Source: Brachypodius melanocephalos (taxonomy: Eukaryota > Chordata > Aves > Passeriformes > Pycnonotidae). Taken from it: a stretch of 64,000 bases of DNA. Where the stretch lies: contig VZSR01003049.1 of assembly GCA_013398615.1 (NCBI GenBank), positions 1,038,979 through 1,102,978 of the forward strand. The letters are read 5' to 3'. Shown piece by piece: positions 13,464-26,660 of the stretch. Within the stretch, counting starts at the first letter, position 1. Each line of letters starts with the position of its first letter. A model generated the notes under the pieces. It worked only from the letters and a program-made list of their open reading frames with translations. It was not told the DNA's origin and ran no database searches. The translations under genes were made by a program, and so were the position numbers.

Positions 13464-14399
13464 CTTAAAGCAAATAAATGAACAGATACATAAATAAATA
13501 CAATCACACAGTGCTCTACTGTGAGTCACAAATGCCCTGCTAAAGTCATAATAAAATCAACAAGGGACAGATTTTTCAGCTTGTAATTTCTCTGTCCTTC
13601 CCAGAAAAAACTTTGAGGAACAAGAAACAATGTCCTATTTCTAAGTGAACTCCAGTTACCTTCTTTTCACCAGAGACATTATCACTATTATTACCTAATT
13701 TCAATATGACTTGCATACAGGCATTTTCTTCTTTCCTACCCTCCATCAAGTTAAAACAAAAAAACTTTCAGTTGTTTAGTCTAAGAAGCAATAGCTCCAA
13801 AGTGTTCTTTATTCTGACTTTTAAAAAATACCAAAAATAAATCACCACACAACCCTTTTGTGCACAATCTTCATTTTGTCACCAAGTATTTGCTTGAAAT
13901 AAATATACATAACTTCAAACAAGACATATTTTTGGAATATGAAAGAAGTTTCCATCTGACTGCACAAGACTTCTAAATGCTTCTGTAAACTATTTAATAC
14001 AATAAATTTCCTGTTTTTCCTGGAGCTACAAGCACTTACAAACAAATTAAGCAGCATTAGTCAGGAATATACTCTTCATATCTTTCAAGAAGTTAACACT
14101 GCTTAAAAAAATCTGAATCTACTATTAGAAACTTAAAACACCAGTCTAAAAAAAAAAGATATTAAAATAAATGGGGCTTAAAGACTAGATTTTCTAATTT
14201 TTACTCTATTTAGTCATAATAAAAAAAGTAAAAATGCAGAAGGGATTTAATACTCTGCTAACACATAAATCAATAGTTTTAGACCTTTGAGATGCCCAAT
14301 ATTTCTTAAAATATGTAAGTAATACTTATTTTAGACAACTGGTCAAATGTTTCTTTTTCCTTAATATTCAAGATGCAAATATCAGCATGTTTAACTTAC
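13464..14399 (-). other. ARAP2 intron
   Basis: AT-rich intron without recognised repeats. The 71-codon minus frame at 13842-14057 is unsupported. Confidence 0.7.
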
Positions 14400-14470
14400 T
14401 GTTTTGTGAAATTTGCCTCCCAGTGCAAGAAATATTTATAAGGTCCATATTTCTTCTTCTCTGAAGGGAA
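14400..14470 (-). CDS. ARAP2: ARAP2 second coding exon (71 nt)
   Basis: The acceptor is TTCAAG (edge 14470) and the donor ACA/GTAAG (edge 14400). The first base completes the split Ser codon left by the SAM exon. The exon then reads 23 codons, starting Ser-Leu-Gln-Arg-Arg-Arg-Asn and ending Gln-Asn, and leaves one base. The Arg-Arg-Arg-Asn block aligns with the Arg-Glu-Arg-Arg-Asn stretch at the same point of mammalian ARAP2. The acceptor is weak in pyrimidines, but both phases fit only this placement. Confidence 0.8.
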
Positions 14471-14607
14471 CTTGAACAAAACAAAGCATAGAATGAAAAC
14501 ATTATTTGAAATTTCCCAGAAAATAAGCAAAACCATCTCATGCAGTTAAACAAAGGTATATACAAATATAGAAACAATCGATTTTAAATCTTGGGAAATT
14601 TTCTGAT

Positions 14608-14881
14608 TTATTTTAAAAATCGCACAACAATATGTTTTCCTTTCCTTATGACACTGAATACGTCTCTGATCCTAGCAGACATGCCAAATTCGGGAGGGGG
14701 TTGTTCTGAATTGACCTTAAAAACATGAATGGAGATCTCAGAGTTTTCCCCAACCTTTTCATTCCCTTCTCCTTCACAATGATTAGCAATGACTGTATTT
14801 AAAAAGGATGTGCTCTGAAAATCTACTTTAATGTTAAACTCGTAAGGGGCCTGAGAATCCAGCAAAACCTGCTCCCGACCA
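14608..14881 (-). other. Candidate alternative terminal exon of ARAP2 (unproven)
   Basis: The minus strand shows a good acceptor (T7 then CAG, edge 14881) followed by one base that completes the split Ser codon left by the SAM exon, then 90 in-frame codons and a TAA at 14610-14608. An AATAAA polyadenylation signal (14612-14607) overlaps the stop. The encoded peptide looks protein-like rather than random, with mixed charge, a Glu-Gly-Glu-Gly-Asn-Glu stretch and a Pro-Pro-Pro-Glu-Phe motif, but I recognise no domain. If used, it would give a short ARAP2 form with the SAM domain and no PH or ArfGAP domain. It could equally be a chance frame or the remnant of something retroposed. Confidence 0.25.
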
Positions 14882-16187
14882 CTGAAAAAAATTGCTGTAA
14901 AGTTTTGTTTTCCTAAGGTGAATTATTTCCCCCCACAAAGTTTAAAACCAAGAAGTAAATGGGAATGCATTGCAACTGCCTGTGACAACCCTTACACATT
15001 TTATACATTGGTAAGAATGTATGTCCATGCACAGCAGAAAAGTTATTTTATTAGTGGTTTGCTGGCCCCATGTATTTCAGTGATACCATGTAAAGTACAA
15101 TATTATTGCTATTATTAATATTTCAGGCCAATACAGTTTTATAATCAGAATATAAGAAGAAAAATGTGTAAATTAGAAAATTTCTAACCCACCTTCACTA
15201 GTCCAGGGTCTGTATTAGAGGTCTTTTTAGACAAGCTCTGAATTCCTCCATTAAGATAATTAGCAAATTTTCCTCTTAATAAAGGTTCTCATGCGTCCTT
15301 ATGGAATATTCTGAGGCTAATAAATGCCATGTAAGATCCTTGTCAGTTTTCCTAACAGTTTGTGGGTCCTCCATCCTTCAAAGCCAAATTATCTTCTACT
15401 AAAAATATCAATCTTTTAACTTTAGTTTCCCCATTTAACATATTGAGAAATTTTATTATTTTAAGACAAGCTATTTAGAACTTTAGACCTACTGTCCCAT
15501 GAAGTCCAACTTGATTTACTCCTAACTGCAAAACAGGCTTTCACGAACTACTCTTTCACATAATTTTTACTCCACACTCAAATCTGCCCCAAAAATTTTA
15601 TTAGATTAAATTCAAGATAAAAGCCACACTTTATAAAGTTACTTGATATTTCAAATGTTACCCAGGTTACATAAACTAAGTTCCCCAATGATTAATTTAT
15701 AAAATCCTCTGTTTGCAAACACAGGGTGAGTTTGGCCAGTGAAAGCTGATCACAGCCTACTTGCCATATATCATTGCCTCTACTCTCCTGAGTCGTAATA
15801 ACAATAAATAAACAGCAAATACTTTAAAAGTCGGTGTTTCATCACACATTTTACTAAAATTCATGTAGTTACACCCTTTGAAGCTCCATTAGCAAATTAA
15901 CTTTATGTGTTTGTACAAACCAAATTTTAAAAAAATTAATATGCTTATAAAAAACCAAAACCTAACCTAGTGTGTTTCAACACCAATCAGATTTTTTGTT
16001 GTTCACTTGGTATCTTTTGAAGGTTATTAGCAGCATTAAACTAAATTAAGTCTTACAGATGAACAACTTTGACTTGAAGAGTTTTTAAAATTATGAAGGC
16101 TTTCCTTAAGTAAAACAGAGAGTCATTTGCTTAGTTTCAGGGTGGATGGATAATTTCACCAGGTAACGAAAAAAAACAAGGCAGCTT

Positions 16188-16242
16188 AAAAAACAAAACA
16201 AAACAAAACACCCAAACAATCCCCCCACATACACACACACAA
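16188..16242. repeat. AAAAC and AC simple repeat
   Basis: Tandem CAAAA units followed by a C-rich patch and a short CA run, within an ARAP2 intron. Confidence 0.7.
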
Positions 16243-19200
16243 AATACCCATACTTTTTTTTTTTTAATCCATGTACTTTTGAGGAGTTGTGTATTCTTTT
16301 TGATCATGCATCTACATTTATGTATACATGGCACAAAATCCTGCTAAAAAGCAAACTATAGGGGTTTTTTTCCCAGCATTCAAAAATACAACCTGTTTGT
16401 CATTTTTGGAAATGTAAATTAAAAACTGTAAATGCAAATTAAAAACTTCCTCAAAATATAAAAAATAGCTATATGAAATTAGCTCACTTTGAATATCTGC
16501 TTGAAAGATTATGTCATAAAAAACCTACAGTGCAAGCTATAAAATGGTAATAATTTGTCCATGCTTAATAAAATAGCAAACTAGTTGTTGTACAAAGTAA
16601 ATATCTGGATTAAAAGAGAGAAATACTGAAGATATCTTTTGAAGGAAAAAAAAAATGAAAAAAGTCTTATAACTATATCAATCTATGATTTTTTCTTAAC
16701 CGTATCAGAAAGTGAATATCTTTCCTCTTTAATTTTTTCAATTCAAAATTTGAGTACCTCAAAGAAGACTGATGATACTCTTTTATTTTGCTCTTCAATG
16801 GAAAGTTAGTGCAAGCAGCCTGCCAATCACAAAGTGCACCAATTTTTCAAAGACATAATAATAATTTCAATTATTATTCAATGTTGACCTTGTTACAACT
16901 GTGGTGATTCAGACTCCCTGTTTTCACATATTAAAAGGTACCGGATGCGGCTCGGACTGCATACACATCTCTAGCACCCCATATTATACACAAACAGGAT
17001 GAAAGGATGTGATGAGGCAGTGACTGGTCTTGCTAAATGCTGAGAGGCTGGAAAACAAACTTTGCACAGAATTTTGCACCAAGCTGTTTTATTCAATATA
17101 CTCCTGTCACCTTGCAAATAAAGTGAGGGAAGAAGGTCGGTGCAAGCAGTCAGTGCTTCAACATCTTTACTGGCATTCATCTGCCAAGTGTTTTAAATGA
17201 AAGAAGGTTTCATTTTCACTCATTCAAGACATGTTTTCTCTTCCATCTCAAGACCTAACCCTCCCATAAATGCAAACACATCAAAACTGCTCCATCACGC
17301 TGTGTTAAAGCTTTGGGGTCTACAGACTGATAGCAGAGGTAAAGTAATAGTGGTACTTTACCACAGGAAAAGAGAGGGAGCAGTTTCTCTCTACTACAAC
17401 ATTTATTTTGTGTGGCAGAACATGGTGGAGAGCTTGGCACCCCATTAGCAACCTTGACCACTTGTATGTTAAGAAATGGAGTTAAAGGATATCAGCACCA
17501 AGCAAGAAATTCCAACTATAGGACCCGTCAACTGCAGAAAACAAATGGTGCCTGCTTGGGCCAAGCACCATTGTCTATTTTACTTATCTATATCTTCCCC
17601 CATATACAGGATGTTACCCAGAATTTTGGTCTAGTTTTTCTTATTTCTATAAATAAAGAATCAGAACAACCCCGCTATTGCACAACACAAGTAACAAAGA
17701 TGGGTGACATGAAAAAATCTAAAAAATTATAGAATTCATTAGTCTGAAATTTTATCTGAATATTATTCTGTATAAAATCAGATCTACCATGTTATAAATC
17801 TACTTCGGCTTTTTGTTGGGACAGATTGCTTCCCGGAATGATGCAATGGTAACTATTTCACAGAAGAGTAACTGCTAGTTGACCCAAAGAATCTAAATCT
17901 TCTAAAACTATTTCAAAACTAATTATCTTTAATCTTGTCCTGAAGACATGAGCGGTTAGTTCCATCCACTGCAATACGTTCATTACTTTGTCTTACAAAA
18001 ATCCTCAGTTTTTCACTTCATGGTTTTAAACAACTTTTGACCAATCTTTACTAATTCTCTAACAGAGAGCTCATAATGATAAGGAAAAGTCTAGCTGAAA
18101 ATAATGTAGTATAACTACACATCAATACTGAGCAATAAAAACCAGTACTAAAGTCTGCACAATAACTCCACTATTAAGAAAATTGTGTAATTGTCACTTT
18201 TTTCCTTCTTTTTTTTTCTTTAAATTCTGCACCCCTCAATACTACAGTGATACCACACTGCAATGCCATAATTCAAAAAAGAAATAAACCCAAAGTATTT
18301 TCAGCTTCTACAATGTTAGGGTGTCTTTTCAGCTGCCAGCATGCTTTGTTACAGGCAAGAGCCAGGAGCAGAAGTGAGGCACAGGGAAGCAGACAAATTG
18401 CAAGGGAGGTAAGTGCATAATTAGTAATAGTAAATGACATGGTCATAGCCTACCATGGGGTACAAGGAGACCCACTGTATGAACTTTTTGTGCTAAAGGC
18501 ACATAAAAGGTGATGAGAGAAGATTTCCTTGCATAAAAATTTAATGACTAATATCCACGAATGACTAGAAGGAAATGCTGAGTTTCCCAAATTCCAGCAG
18601 GATTTCTCTGTCTCTATGGAAGAGCCTTTATACAATGTAATAAGTGAAAGCAGCATCTGGCAATAAGGCCAACTGAGGCTGTTTGTCTGTGCAATTCTAT
18701 GAGAAAGGCACACTCTTTCCTGAGGCTAAAGATGTTTGCACAATGCCGTTTTAAAGTTCTGTATTAGTTCTTTGCCCCTATGCAAAGGTTGTCAGAAAGG
18801 TTATCAAGAATGTTTCTGCAAAGTTTAAGTTCTGCTACGAAGTTCTTGTTTAACCTTCACCTTTGGCAGACAGACTGGACCCTCAGGACTCCCATATTAT
18901 TATAATTGAAGCATAAAGACAACAAAAGAAGCTCACAAATCAAAATGGTGGGTAATGCAGTTAGTCACCCAGTCACATATCAATCACTAGCACACTGGGA
19001 TTTGGAGGATTTATTCCATGGGGGGAAGACTACTAATACAGCATATTCTCTCATCTGGATGATTGTTTCTCAAAAGACAGTGAGAGTACTCTTTTAGTAT
19101 GCAGTTATTATGATCTTTTAGGTTAAGAATCCCATTTTGTCTCAGCATGAATAGCTTTACTAAATGAAGTATGGATAATAACTCTACAAAATTTAACATA

Positions 19201-20620
19201 AATCTGCTCCTCACTAACAGACATGTATACTTACGTTTCAATGAACACAACTTTTCATCATTTAGAAGACACCAACTGAAGCAGTTTTTAAGGCACACAA
19301 AAAAAACCCTAATCATTGCAAAGAATTTTTGCCTCTCCACCTGTTCAAACAATTGTATTACAGGATTAATTTTTACTTCTTTCAGTAATCTAAAAAAACT
19401 TATAAATGCTGGGAAACCCCTGCATTTAGAGCATGTATAAACTCGATGATGTTTGTAACTGCTGAGATATGCAGATGAAAAACCCAAGATAAATACAAAG
19501 CATTCTTAGACATGTCCCTTCCAGGTATAGGTTGTGGTTCAAAAAAAAAATTAAGAAATAAAATAAATGCAATCTAATGATTTGGATATGGCTACACCAA
19601 CAAAACTTTGCATATGCCTTTGCATTAATTTTTCTTCTGTTTACGATACTTACCTAGCATGACAACTAAAACTTACTTAATAGATCCAAAAATATTACAA
19701 GTTAACCTGTGTGGAGATAGATTTTGCTTACAGATGGTAATACTGTATTGTGATTGACTACGTATTCAGTGCCTATTATATTTAGCATTCAAACAATTAT
19801 ACTTCTATAAACATAGGTCTTGAATTAAGTCCCAACAGCAGATATTTTTCTCAACATTCTATCATATTTTTCCAAGACAAGCTACAACTAATGCTTATTC
19901 AAGAAAATAAGTGTCACTCAGTAATCTGTGGATTCAAATTATAAACTCAACCATTTTGAAAGAAGAAAAATACACAGTGACATCACTTGAATAATTAGAA
20001 ACAAATTCAAAGATTGCATAAACTCTGAAAATCTTCGACATCTATCATCTTTTTTTTCTCCTTTTTCAACTGCTGTTTGCCACTGCTGGAATGTCTCAAA
20101 AATATTTTTATACTAGAAATAACTAAAAGCTAAGGTTTTGTTGTTATGAGACCACAAGCAAAAGCGAACACGTAATATGAATAAAAGGTTGCCTTCATTC
20201 TCCAAAGTTAACAATTAAATGACTACCAGTTCAGAAATTAACCCAAAAGCCATCTTGAAGTTCTTGCTCATGCTATATATAGTTGTTTTTAAGAGTTATA
20301 TCTAAAACAACAAATATTCCTTTCTTTGTTTATATATAGATGCAGAGAAAATTGGGAAGGTTATAATGACACACTGTTCTAAAATTTCCCTTTACATTCT
20401 CATTTTTGCTTTTAAATTAAATTGAAGCTTAATCCTTCTCTTCAATTAATTTGGCAACATTCATATCAGATCCAGTGTATTTACAGCACGTATTAAAAAT
20501 CAATCCACGCCAATAAAAAAAAAAAAAAAATTTAAAAAGAGAAAAAAAAAAAATCAAGAAACCCCAAACCATAAGTTCTACCACGATAATAATTTCTCAT
20601 TAGTCATGAGCAGCAATTAC

Positions 20621-21652
20621 CTTGATGAAGGTTGAACTTTACTTGATTCGGGTATTTCTGGTACGGGTCGATGCCTTAAGATAAAAGATCGGCTTGCTCT
20701 TGGAAATACTTTCATGCAGTTTAGCGTACAGGAGTCATATAAGTCATTGTCTATCATTTCTCCTTTAAACTTATAGAATGGAGAATCTGGTTTACTATCA
20801 GATAAATCACCCTCATCTGCAAACCTCTGATGTTTGTTTTCCTTGCATTTTGTCTCGCATGAACGAACAAATGAAGGAGGATCACGAAACACCAAAGGGC
20901 CAGTCAAGTGCTCATCAGCTTGGTATGCAGCAGTTTCTGTCAGTGATGCATCTGGCTGAGTATTCATCTTGATATTTCTGCTTTGACTGACAGCTTTTAG
21001 TATGCTGTCTGAATTATCGTATAAACTGGAAAAATCCAAATTTTTACAGCTATCATCATTTGCCTCCACTGAGTTTTCCTCTGCAAGTTCAAACTTTTCC
21101 TTATTAACATAAGATTTTTTAAGACGTTGTTCTGATGATGTTGCGGGTATCGAGCCAGTCCCATCTAAACTTGAATTGCTTACAGGAGACTCCTGATCTG
21201 AGGATGAATGTTGCTTCTCTTCTAAACCTTTCAAGTCTTTGAATTTTAGATTTTCACAGAAAAGAGAATTTCCTTGAATTTTCAAAAGATTATCTAACTG
21301 CTTAAGAATCCTTCTGCGATGTCCTGTAGGCAACACTCCCATTTGCTGAAGCACGCTGTTATTTATTCCCATGCAATCTGTCACACTGTTATAGCCATAC
21401 TTCTTAAAGTTAGGAAGATACTGTGCAAGGTTAATGTTGACCAAAAATTCTTCAATATCAGTGCCATTGCCTGTGGATGACATGACTTCATTCCATATAT
21501 TGTCCCACACAGTCATGTAGAAATAGTCAGGTTGCACGCATGTTCACTAGCAAGAAAACTCTTGAATTTGGTGTCCACCAGCCAGCAGAAAATATCCGTT
21601 TCCTCACAACACCTCTCCAAGTTTCTTCAGTTCAAACTGATTTTTTTTAAGA
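20621..21652 (-). CDS. ARAP2: ARAP2 first coding exon: start codon and SAM domain (coding part 20621-21483)
   Basis: The exon begins after a minus-strand acceptor (TTTGCAG, exon edge 21652) and ends at a donor AAG/GTAATT (edge 20621). I place the start ATG at 21483-21481 because the protein then opens Met-Ser-Ser, as in mammalian ARAP2, and it has G at -3. A second in-frame ATG lies 11 codons upstream (21516-21514) in a weaker context. Residues 9-70 form a SAM domain ending in the recognisable block Pro-Thr-Gly-His-Arg-Arg-Arg-Ile-Leu-Lys-Gln-Leu. The rest is Ser/Asp/Glu-rich and probably disordered, closing with a conserved Arg-Ser-Phe-Ile-Leu-Arg-His-Arg-Pro-Val-Pro-Glu-Ile-Pro segment. The 863 coding nt leave two bases (AG) for the next exon. 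The upstream 169 nt are 5' UTR and include a four-codon upstream ORF. Confidence 0.95.
21527..21541 (-). promoter_or_regulatory. Short upstream ORF in the ARAP2 5' UTR
   Basis: An ATG at 21541-21539 reads four codons and stops at TGA (21529-21527), out of frame with ARAP2 and 44 bases before the chosen start. Such minimal upstream ORFs commonly lower translation of the main frame; that effect here is inference. Confidence 0.45.
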
Positions 21653-22940
21653 CTGCAAACATACAGAAAAGAAAAGAGACATTAAAAAAAAAATCTCACC
21701 TGAACCTCACAATTAACCTGAATAAAATTGTAAAGACTCCTTGTGACTTGAATAGTAATATTTTTAATTATTTGTATACACTAATTTCAACAATGGTAAA
21801 CCCATCCTTTTATCTTAGCCTGTATTAAAAAATAGCAAAATCAAAGTCTCAGCACAAGCAATACAGACCTAAAACACAAACTCCTAGTAGTTAAACATTA
21901 AGATGAAAAGTTAAGAGATGAACAACTTCTCTACATACACACTCTTATTACACACTACTTGGATATCAGGGAGAGAAAGAGTTATCCAAGACCACAACTG
22001 GAACCTAAAGCTTTCGTATTTCCACTATAGCACCAATTAATTATGGGACAGGGCTTCTACTCCCTCCTCTTCCAAACTCAAAATCCTTCTAGCATAGAAA
22101 CACACTTGCAATGGAACAAAGGAAAAATTACTGTCTACAGCATTCTACATGAACTGTGCGTTCAAGTCCTCTTCAACTGAGAATCCATCTGAATGAGTAC
22201 TATACTCAATAACATGGTTTCCAACAGTAGATCCAGCCTTTCAAACAAACTGTCCTGCAAGAACACAGGAAAGAGGTAACCACCAGCATCCCAACTCTGA
22301 CATGGAAGCAGTTTTCCCTTGGCCAGAAAGAGAAAAGGCATGACTACATAGGTAAATTCTGGTTATCCATGACTCCTTCCTTAGTATTTTCCAACTCAGC
22401 TCTTACACTCCAAATTTCCCCTCTCTAAGTTATTCTTTCCTTCATGGCCATATCTAAATTCACAATTTGCAAAATCCAGATGCTACTGTTCTGAAGGTGT
22501 TTTAAACAGCCTGAAATCATACTTCTTCAAAGGTTTAAGATCAGCAACACTCAACAGATTTTTTCACCTCTCTCTTTCTGTGTAAAGAGTAATTTGGCCT
22601 TAGGGAAACCTGCTGACTGTAGCAGCTGTCCTGGCATGCAGGTACTAGCCTTAAGCAGCCTGGAAAAGAAAGAACACCTTCAGTGGAAGAGTATTAAGAT
22701 TTAAGTAGCATTTAGAAAGAGCAGAAATCTTATGCCCAGAATTTGTCTGTGTTCGCAGGCATTGATACCTAATTCTTCAAAGTATTTAATGACAAAAATG
22801 CAGTGCTTATGATCTAGAATTGAAGATTAAAACACTGCCTACTTTTTTACCGTGTCAATTCCTAAATAAAGGATAAACCCTCTTCCTACAAGATTCCTCT
22901 AATGTCTTTTGAATATCTAAGTCATTATTGAGAAAGGTAG

Positions 22941-22970
22941 TAATAAATAAATAGATAAATAAATATTTAT
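22941..22970. repeat. AAAT simple repeat
   Basis: Short run of AAAT/AGAT units in ARAP2 intron 1. Confidence 0.6.
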
Positions 22971-24296
22971 GCCCCTCCTCATTAACCAAAGTCACATACA
23001 GATAAATCTAAATTTAAAATAATGTACTGTATGAAGCACAGCTGTATCACTGCCATTGGCAATTGTAGTTTATTGTGATAATGAAATAAATTATTAAATA
23101 ACTACCTCAATCACTGGACATCTTTACTTGCAAAATTTTGTAAATATCTTCATTACTCCCACAGTTTCATTAAGTGGTAATCAAAACCAAGGAACAAACT
23201 AGACTCTTCATACTTATACCATGTAAACATGTATGTAACATAGTAATAAAAAAAAAAAAAGAAAAAGAAAAAACCCCACATTTTTCTGGAAGATGTAAAA
23301 ATCAACATAGCATACTTACTATAAATGTTTCTTTATTTAAAATAAATCATTGGATTCTCTCTAGTCTCTAGCTTCATTTTTTTCTGGATATATTTTTATC
23401 AGGTTTGATTACTACCCCCAAGTCTGAGAAGTGACTTATCTTGAATATTAAATTGATACAATTAAAACCTTTTAGAGAGACAATGCTATAGGTCAATCAG
23501 ATATCAACCTCTAAGAAAGATTAACTTTTTTACAGAGATAACCCTCAATTAAAGATTCCCAAGTCATTTAAATTCAAAAAGCCTTGGATTGATCTAAACT
23601 GATTAACAATCCACTTTCATATTTACCTTTGTCCCATCCTAACCTGCATTTTTATATAAACTTTCATCATTCCTTTAAAAATTTGAAAACTCAGCATTTC
23701 CTCAAAATTTTCATGGCAGCCTCTAGTCATAAAGGATAAAATTCAACAGTATGGCCTCCATCCATCTCTAAACTCTGGAAAATATAAATGTATAGTCTCT
23801 TAACTAGTTGAATATATATTCTCAGATTCTGAGTACAGAATGAAAAAAAATTAGTACAGAAATTACTTACTGGGGAAAAATTATCAGACAGGTACTGTTT
23901 GGGCCAGAAAATACTCTTTCAGATACCCAGTAATTAAATAAAAAACACAATCAAAAAGGCTACAAACAAAAGGGAAAAAAAAAAGAAAAAGACAAGTAAA
24001 GAAAAAAAACACCAAAAAACCAAAAAAATCCACAACCAAACCACACACATATTCAAGTATAAAAAAGTCCTACAGTGTTAGCATGTCAGTTTGACTTTTA
24101 AAGTTGCAGTTGCAGCTGGTTATCTCAGCCATTTCCACCTTCCTTGACAGTTCTGGGTTTCAGGGTAGCATTTGGCTATTTTTTCCCCTAAGGTGTTAGT
24201 GTTCATTTTCAGACAGTATCATCTTCTCAATCCCTCCACCTTTCATAATAACAAAAAAATGCACCTCGTAAAGTAGCTTTAGCTATATATTTATAA

Positions 24297-24333
24297 ATAA
24301 ATATATATGTTATTTATAAACATATATATTTAT
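24297..24333. repeat. AT-rich inverted repeat with potential cruciform
   Basis: Two perfectly complementary 15-base arms (24297-24311 and 24319-24333) separated by 7 bases. Both are almost pure A/T with alternating AT steps. Confidence 0.7.
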
Positions 24334-25320
24334 ACCCACACATTCTCTCTTCTTTATCTTAATACTTCTTTTTCTACATGCAATAGCTTTGCCTACACCT
24401 TATTCTGGAACACCTCCAGTGTTGTTATTTCAGGAAATCAATAGCCATGTGTTATCAGCTATTTGGATTCTAACCCATCTTTGTATAAACCACACACCAA
24501 TGCAAAGGGTTACCTAGCAGAGAACAAACTTTGCTTCCACATCTGTAAGAATGATTACGTTTCGCTGTGTATTTTACAAACAGAGCAGTAGCAGAGGAAG
24601 GAAGCAACTGCTTGCTGAGAAGACATTTTGACCACAAAATGCCAACAGTGCTGGAAGATAAAGACCAAGCCACTTTCTGTTTCTGTAGTTGTCTATGGCA
24701 GAAGCTATCAGTGTATCCATCATGATTTCTGAAGACAAGTTATAGATCTAGCCTGGTTAAATACCACTAAGATCACATCTTATTTTGTGGGTCTAAGCAA
24801 AAGGTTATACTGAGAACTGGTTCGGTTTCACTACTTACACAAAGATTGATGTAACAAACAGCTAAAAAAATCTACACACATTAGTTAGTGGTTTGCAGGC
24901 TAGAACATAGATATGTAATCTCTTCTTAAAATGTTTCATAAGGTTTGAACTCAGGAAATATGCAGAAATGCAGAGCTCAAGGACCACCTTATTCAATACA
25001 TTACTCTGTTTTGATATGATTGCTATCAATTTAAAAAATATTTTAATCTCCTCCTTAGCTTTGATCACAAAGTAAGTCATAATAAACCCTAAAGAATGTA
25101 CAGTATTAGAAATGGAGTGGCATGTACACATTTGTACAAATACATTCATTCTCTTTCACATCCATATTTCTACCACTACAAATCTGGCATTTGTAAATAA
25201 CATTAGCATACATGGTTGCATACATTCCATAAAACAAATCTCTCAGAAGCAAGTCAAAATAGATTTTTCCTACTTAAAAATAAATAGCAACAAAACCCCC
25301 CAAAAAAACAAAGAAACAAA

Positions 25321-25353
25321 AAAAAAAAAAAAAAAAAAAAAAANNNNNNNNNN
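25321..25353. other. Assembly gap of 10 N at the end of a long A tract
   Basis: At least 24 A (a run through 25343) runs directly into ten N (25344-25353). The gap probably marks a collapsed or unresolved homopolymer rather than a known distance. Confidence 0.95.
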
Positions 25354-26660
25354 CACAGGGGGAATTTGAACTTGCTGAAGTAAAATTGTTTCTTGTTGTA
25401 ATATTATATTCTCCTAAGTAGCGTAACAAAGACAAAAATCACCATTTTCAACATGGTTACTAAAAATAGGAAAATGCTATAATGGCTTATAGAGGAAAAA
25501 AAAGAAAAAAAGAAAAAAACATGCTTCTTGGAAGACACGTGACCATTCCATTTTATCAAAGTAGAGAAAAAATACCTAAATTGCTATGTGAAAAAAGCAA
25601 TACAAAGAAAACCATTTGGGCTTTTCTTCTAAGAAAAAATTTTCAGCAGAGGATGAATTCAATGTGTGTTGTACATCACAAGCCATCTATGGGATCATCC
25701 AACTTTCTCTCATAAAACACGTTTCTGACATTTCTTTACAAACTGTCAATTTCTTCCTTTTCCCATCTTTTGAAAGAGACTTAGACAAAGAGTGGCAAAA
25801 AACCCCTCAGAATGGTCTAACAGTTCTTTTCTTTTACTTTTAGTGACAGCTAAATAGCATCAAAGAAAAATGGCAATTCTAACTCTCAGAACCCTTCCTC
25901 ACATGGAGGGTAAGCACCTACATCTAACATTCTGGAACGCTATATCTACGAATTTTAAAATTCTTTCGTTCTATGATTTTTCGAGTTGAAAATTCTTGAA
26001 GACAAAATTGACTAGGAGATAAAAATATCTTTGTTGAAGCAAGCAAGCAATCCAAATTTTACTAATGAAATGCACGAACAGTAGGTTATAGATAACACAG
26101 GAACGCCCGAGTGGGACTAGGCTTTTTTTCCCTTTTTAGTACCAATACAGATACAAGCCTGAAGAAACTGTCAAACCTTTAAAAATACATGGCAGGATAA
26201 TCACACTGTGAGCAATCAGTTCAACAAACACAAGCAAGTTCAGGCTTGCTCCCAACTTCTGCTAAACCACATACTAGATTAAGATCCTCATAAATATGAT
26301 TAAAAAAAAAAGGCAAAATAAAAAAAATACAACAGGTCTTACCATGGAACAGAATGGAATCTGCAAGTAGTGAACTTCATCTTCACATTGTAATTGACTC
26401 CATACAAACTGACAAGATTAACATATGTAAAACATTGGAGATTAAAAACCTTTTCCAAAACCTACGTAATAGAATCAGCATATGGATTGCTTAAAAATTT
26501 TTTTAAAAAATTTTTTTTAAAAAAAGAGAAAAGAGAGATACTGATTGCAACAGTTCCGATAGAACTGTTGCCTTTACCAATACAAGGAAGTTACTAAGCA
26601 TAGGTCAACCTAGTGGATCATTACAAAATAACTTTAATCACCTTCTCTGTCAAACCGTTT

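Larger units (their letters stand above)
14471..20620 (-). other. ARAP2 intron with candidate alternative last exon
   Basis: A 6.2 kb AT-rich intron. It contains the terminal-exon-like frame at 14608-14881 (separate entry), an AAAAC/AC simple repeat at 16188-16242 and an A-rich tract at 20511-20562. The 158-codon minus frame at 19011-19487 lacks splice or domain support. Confidence 0.7.

Noticed and set aside
19011..19487. 158-codon minus-strand open frame in an ARAP2 intron
   Set aside because: Composition is Cys/Leu/Phe-rich as expected from AT-rich noncoding DNA, with no domain. I saw no splice context, and exon phases of ARAP2 are already complete without it.
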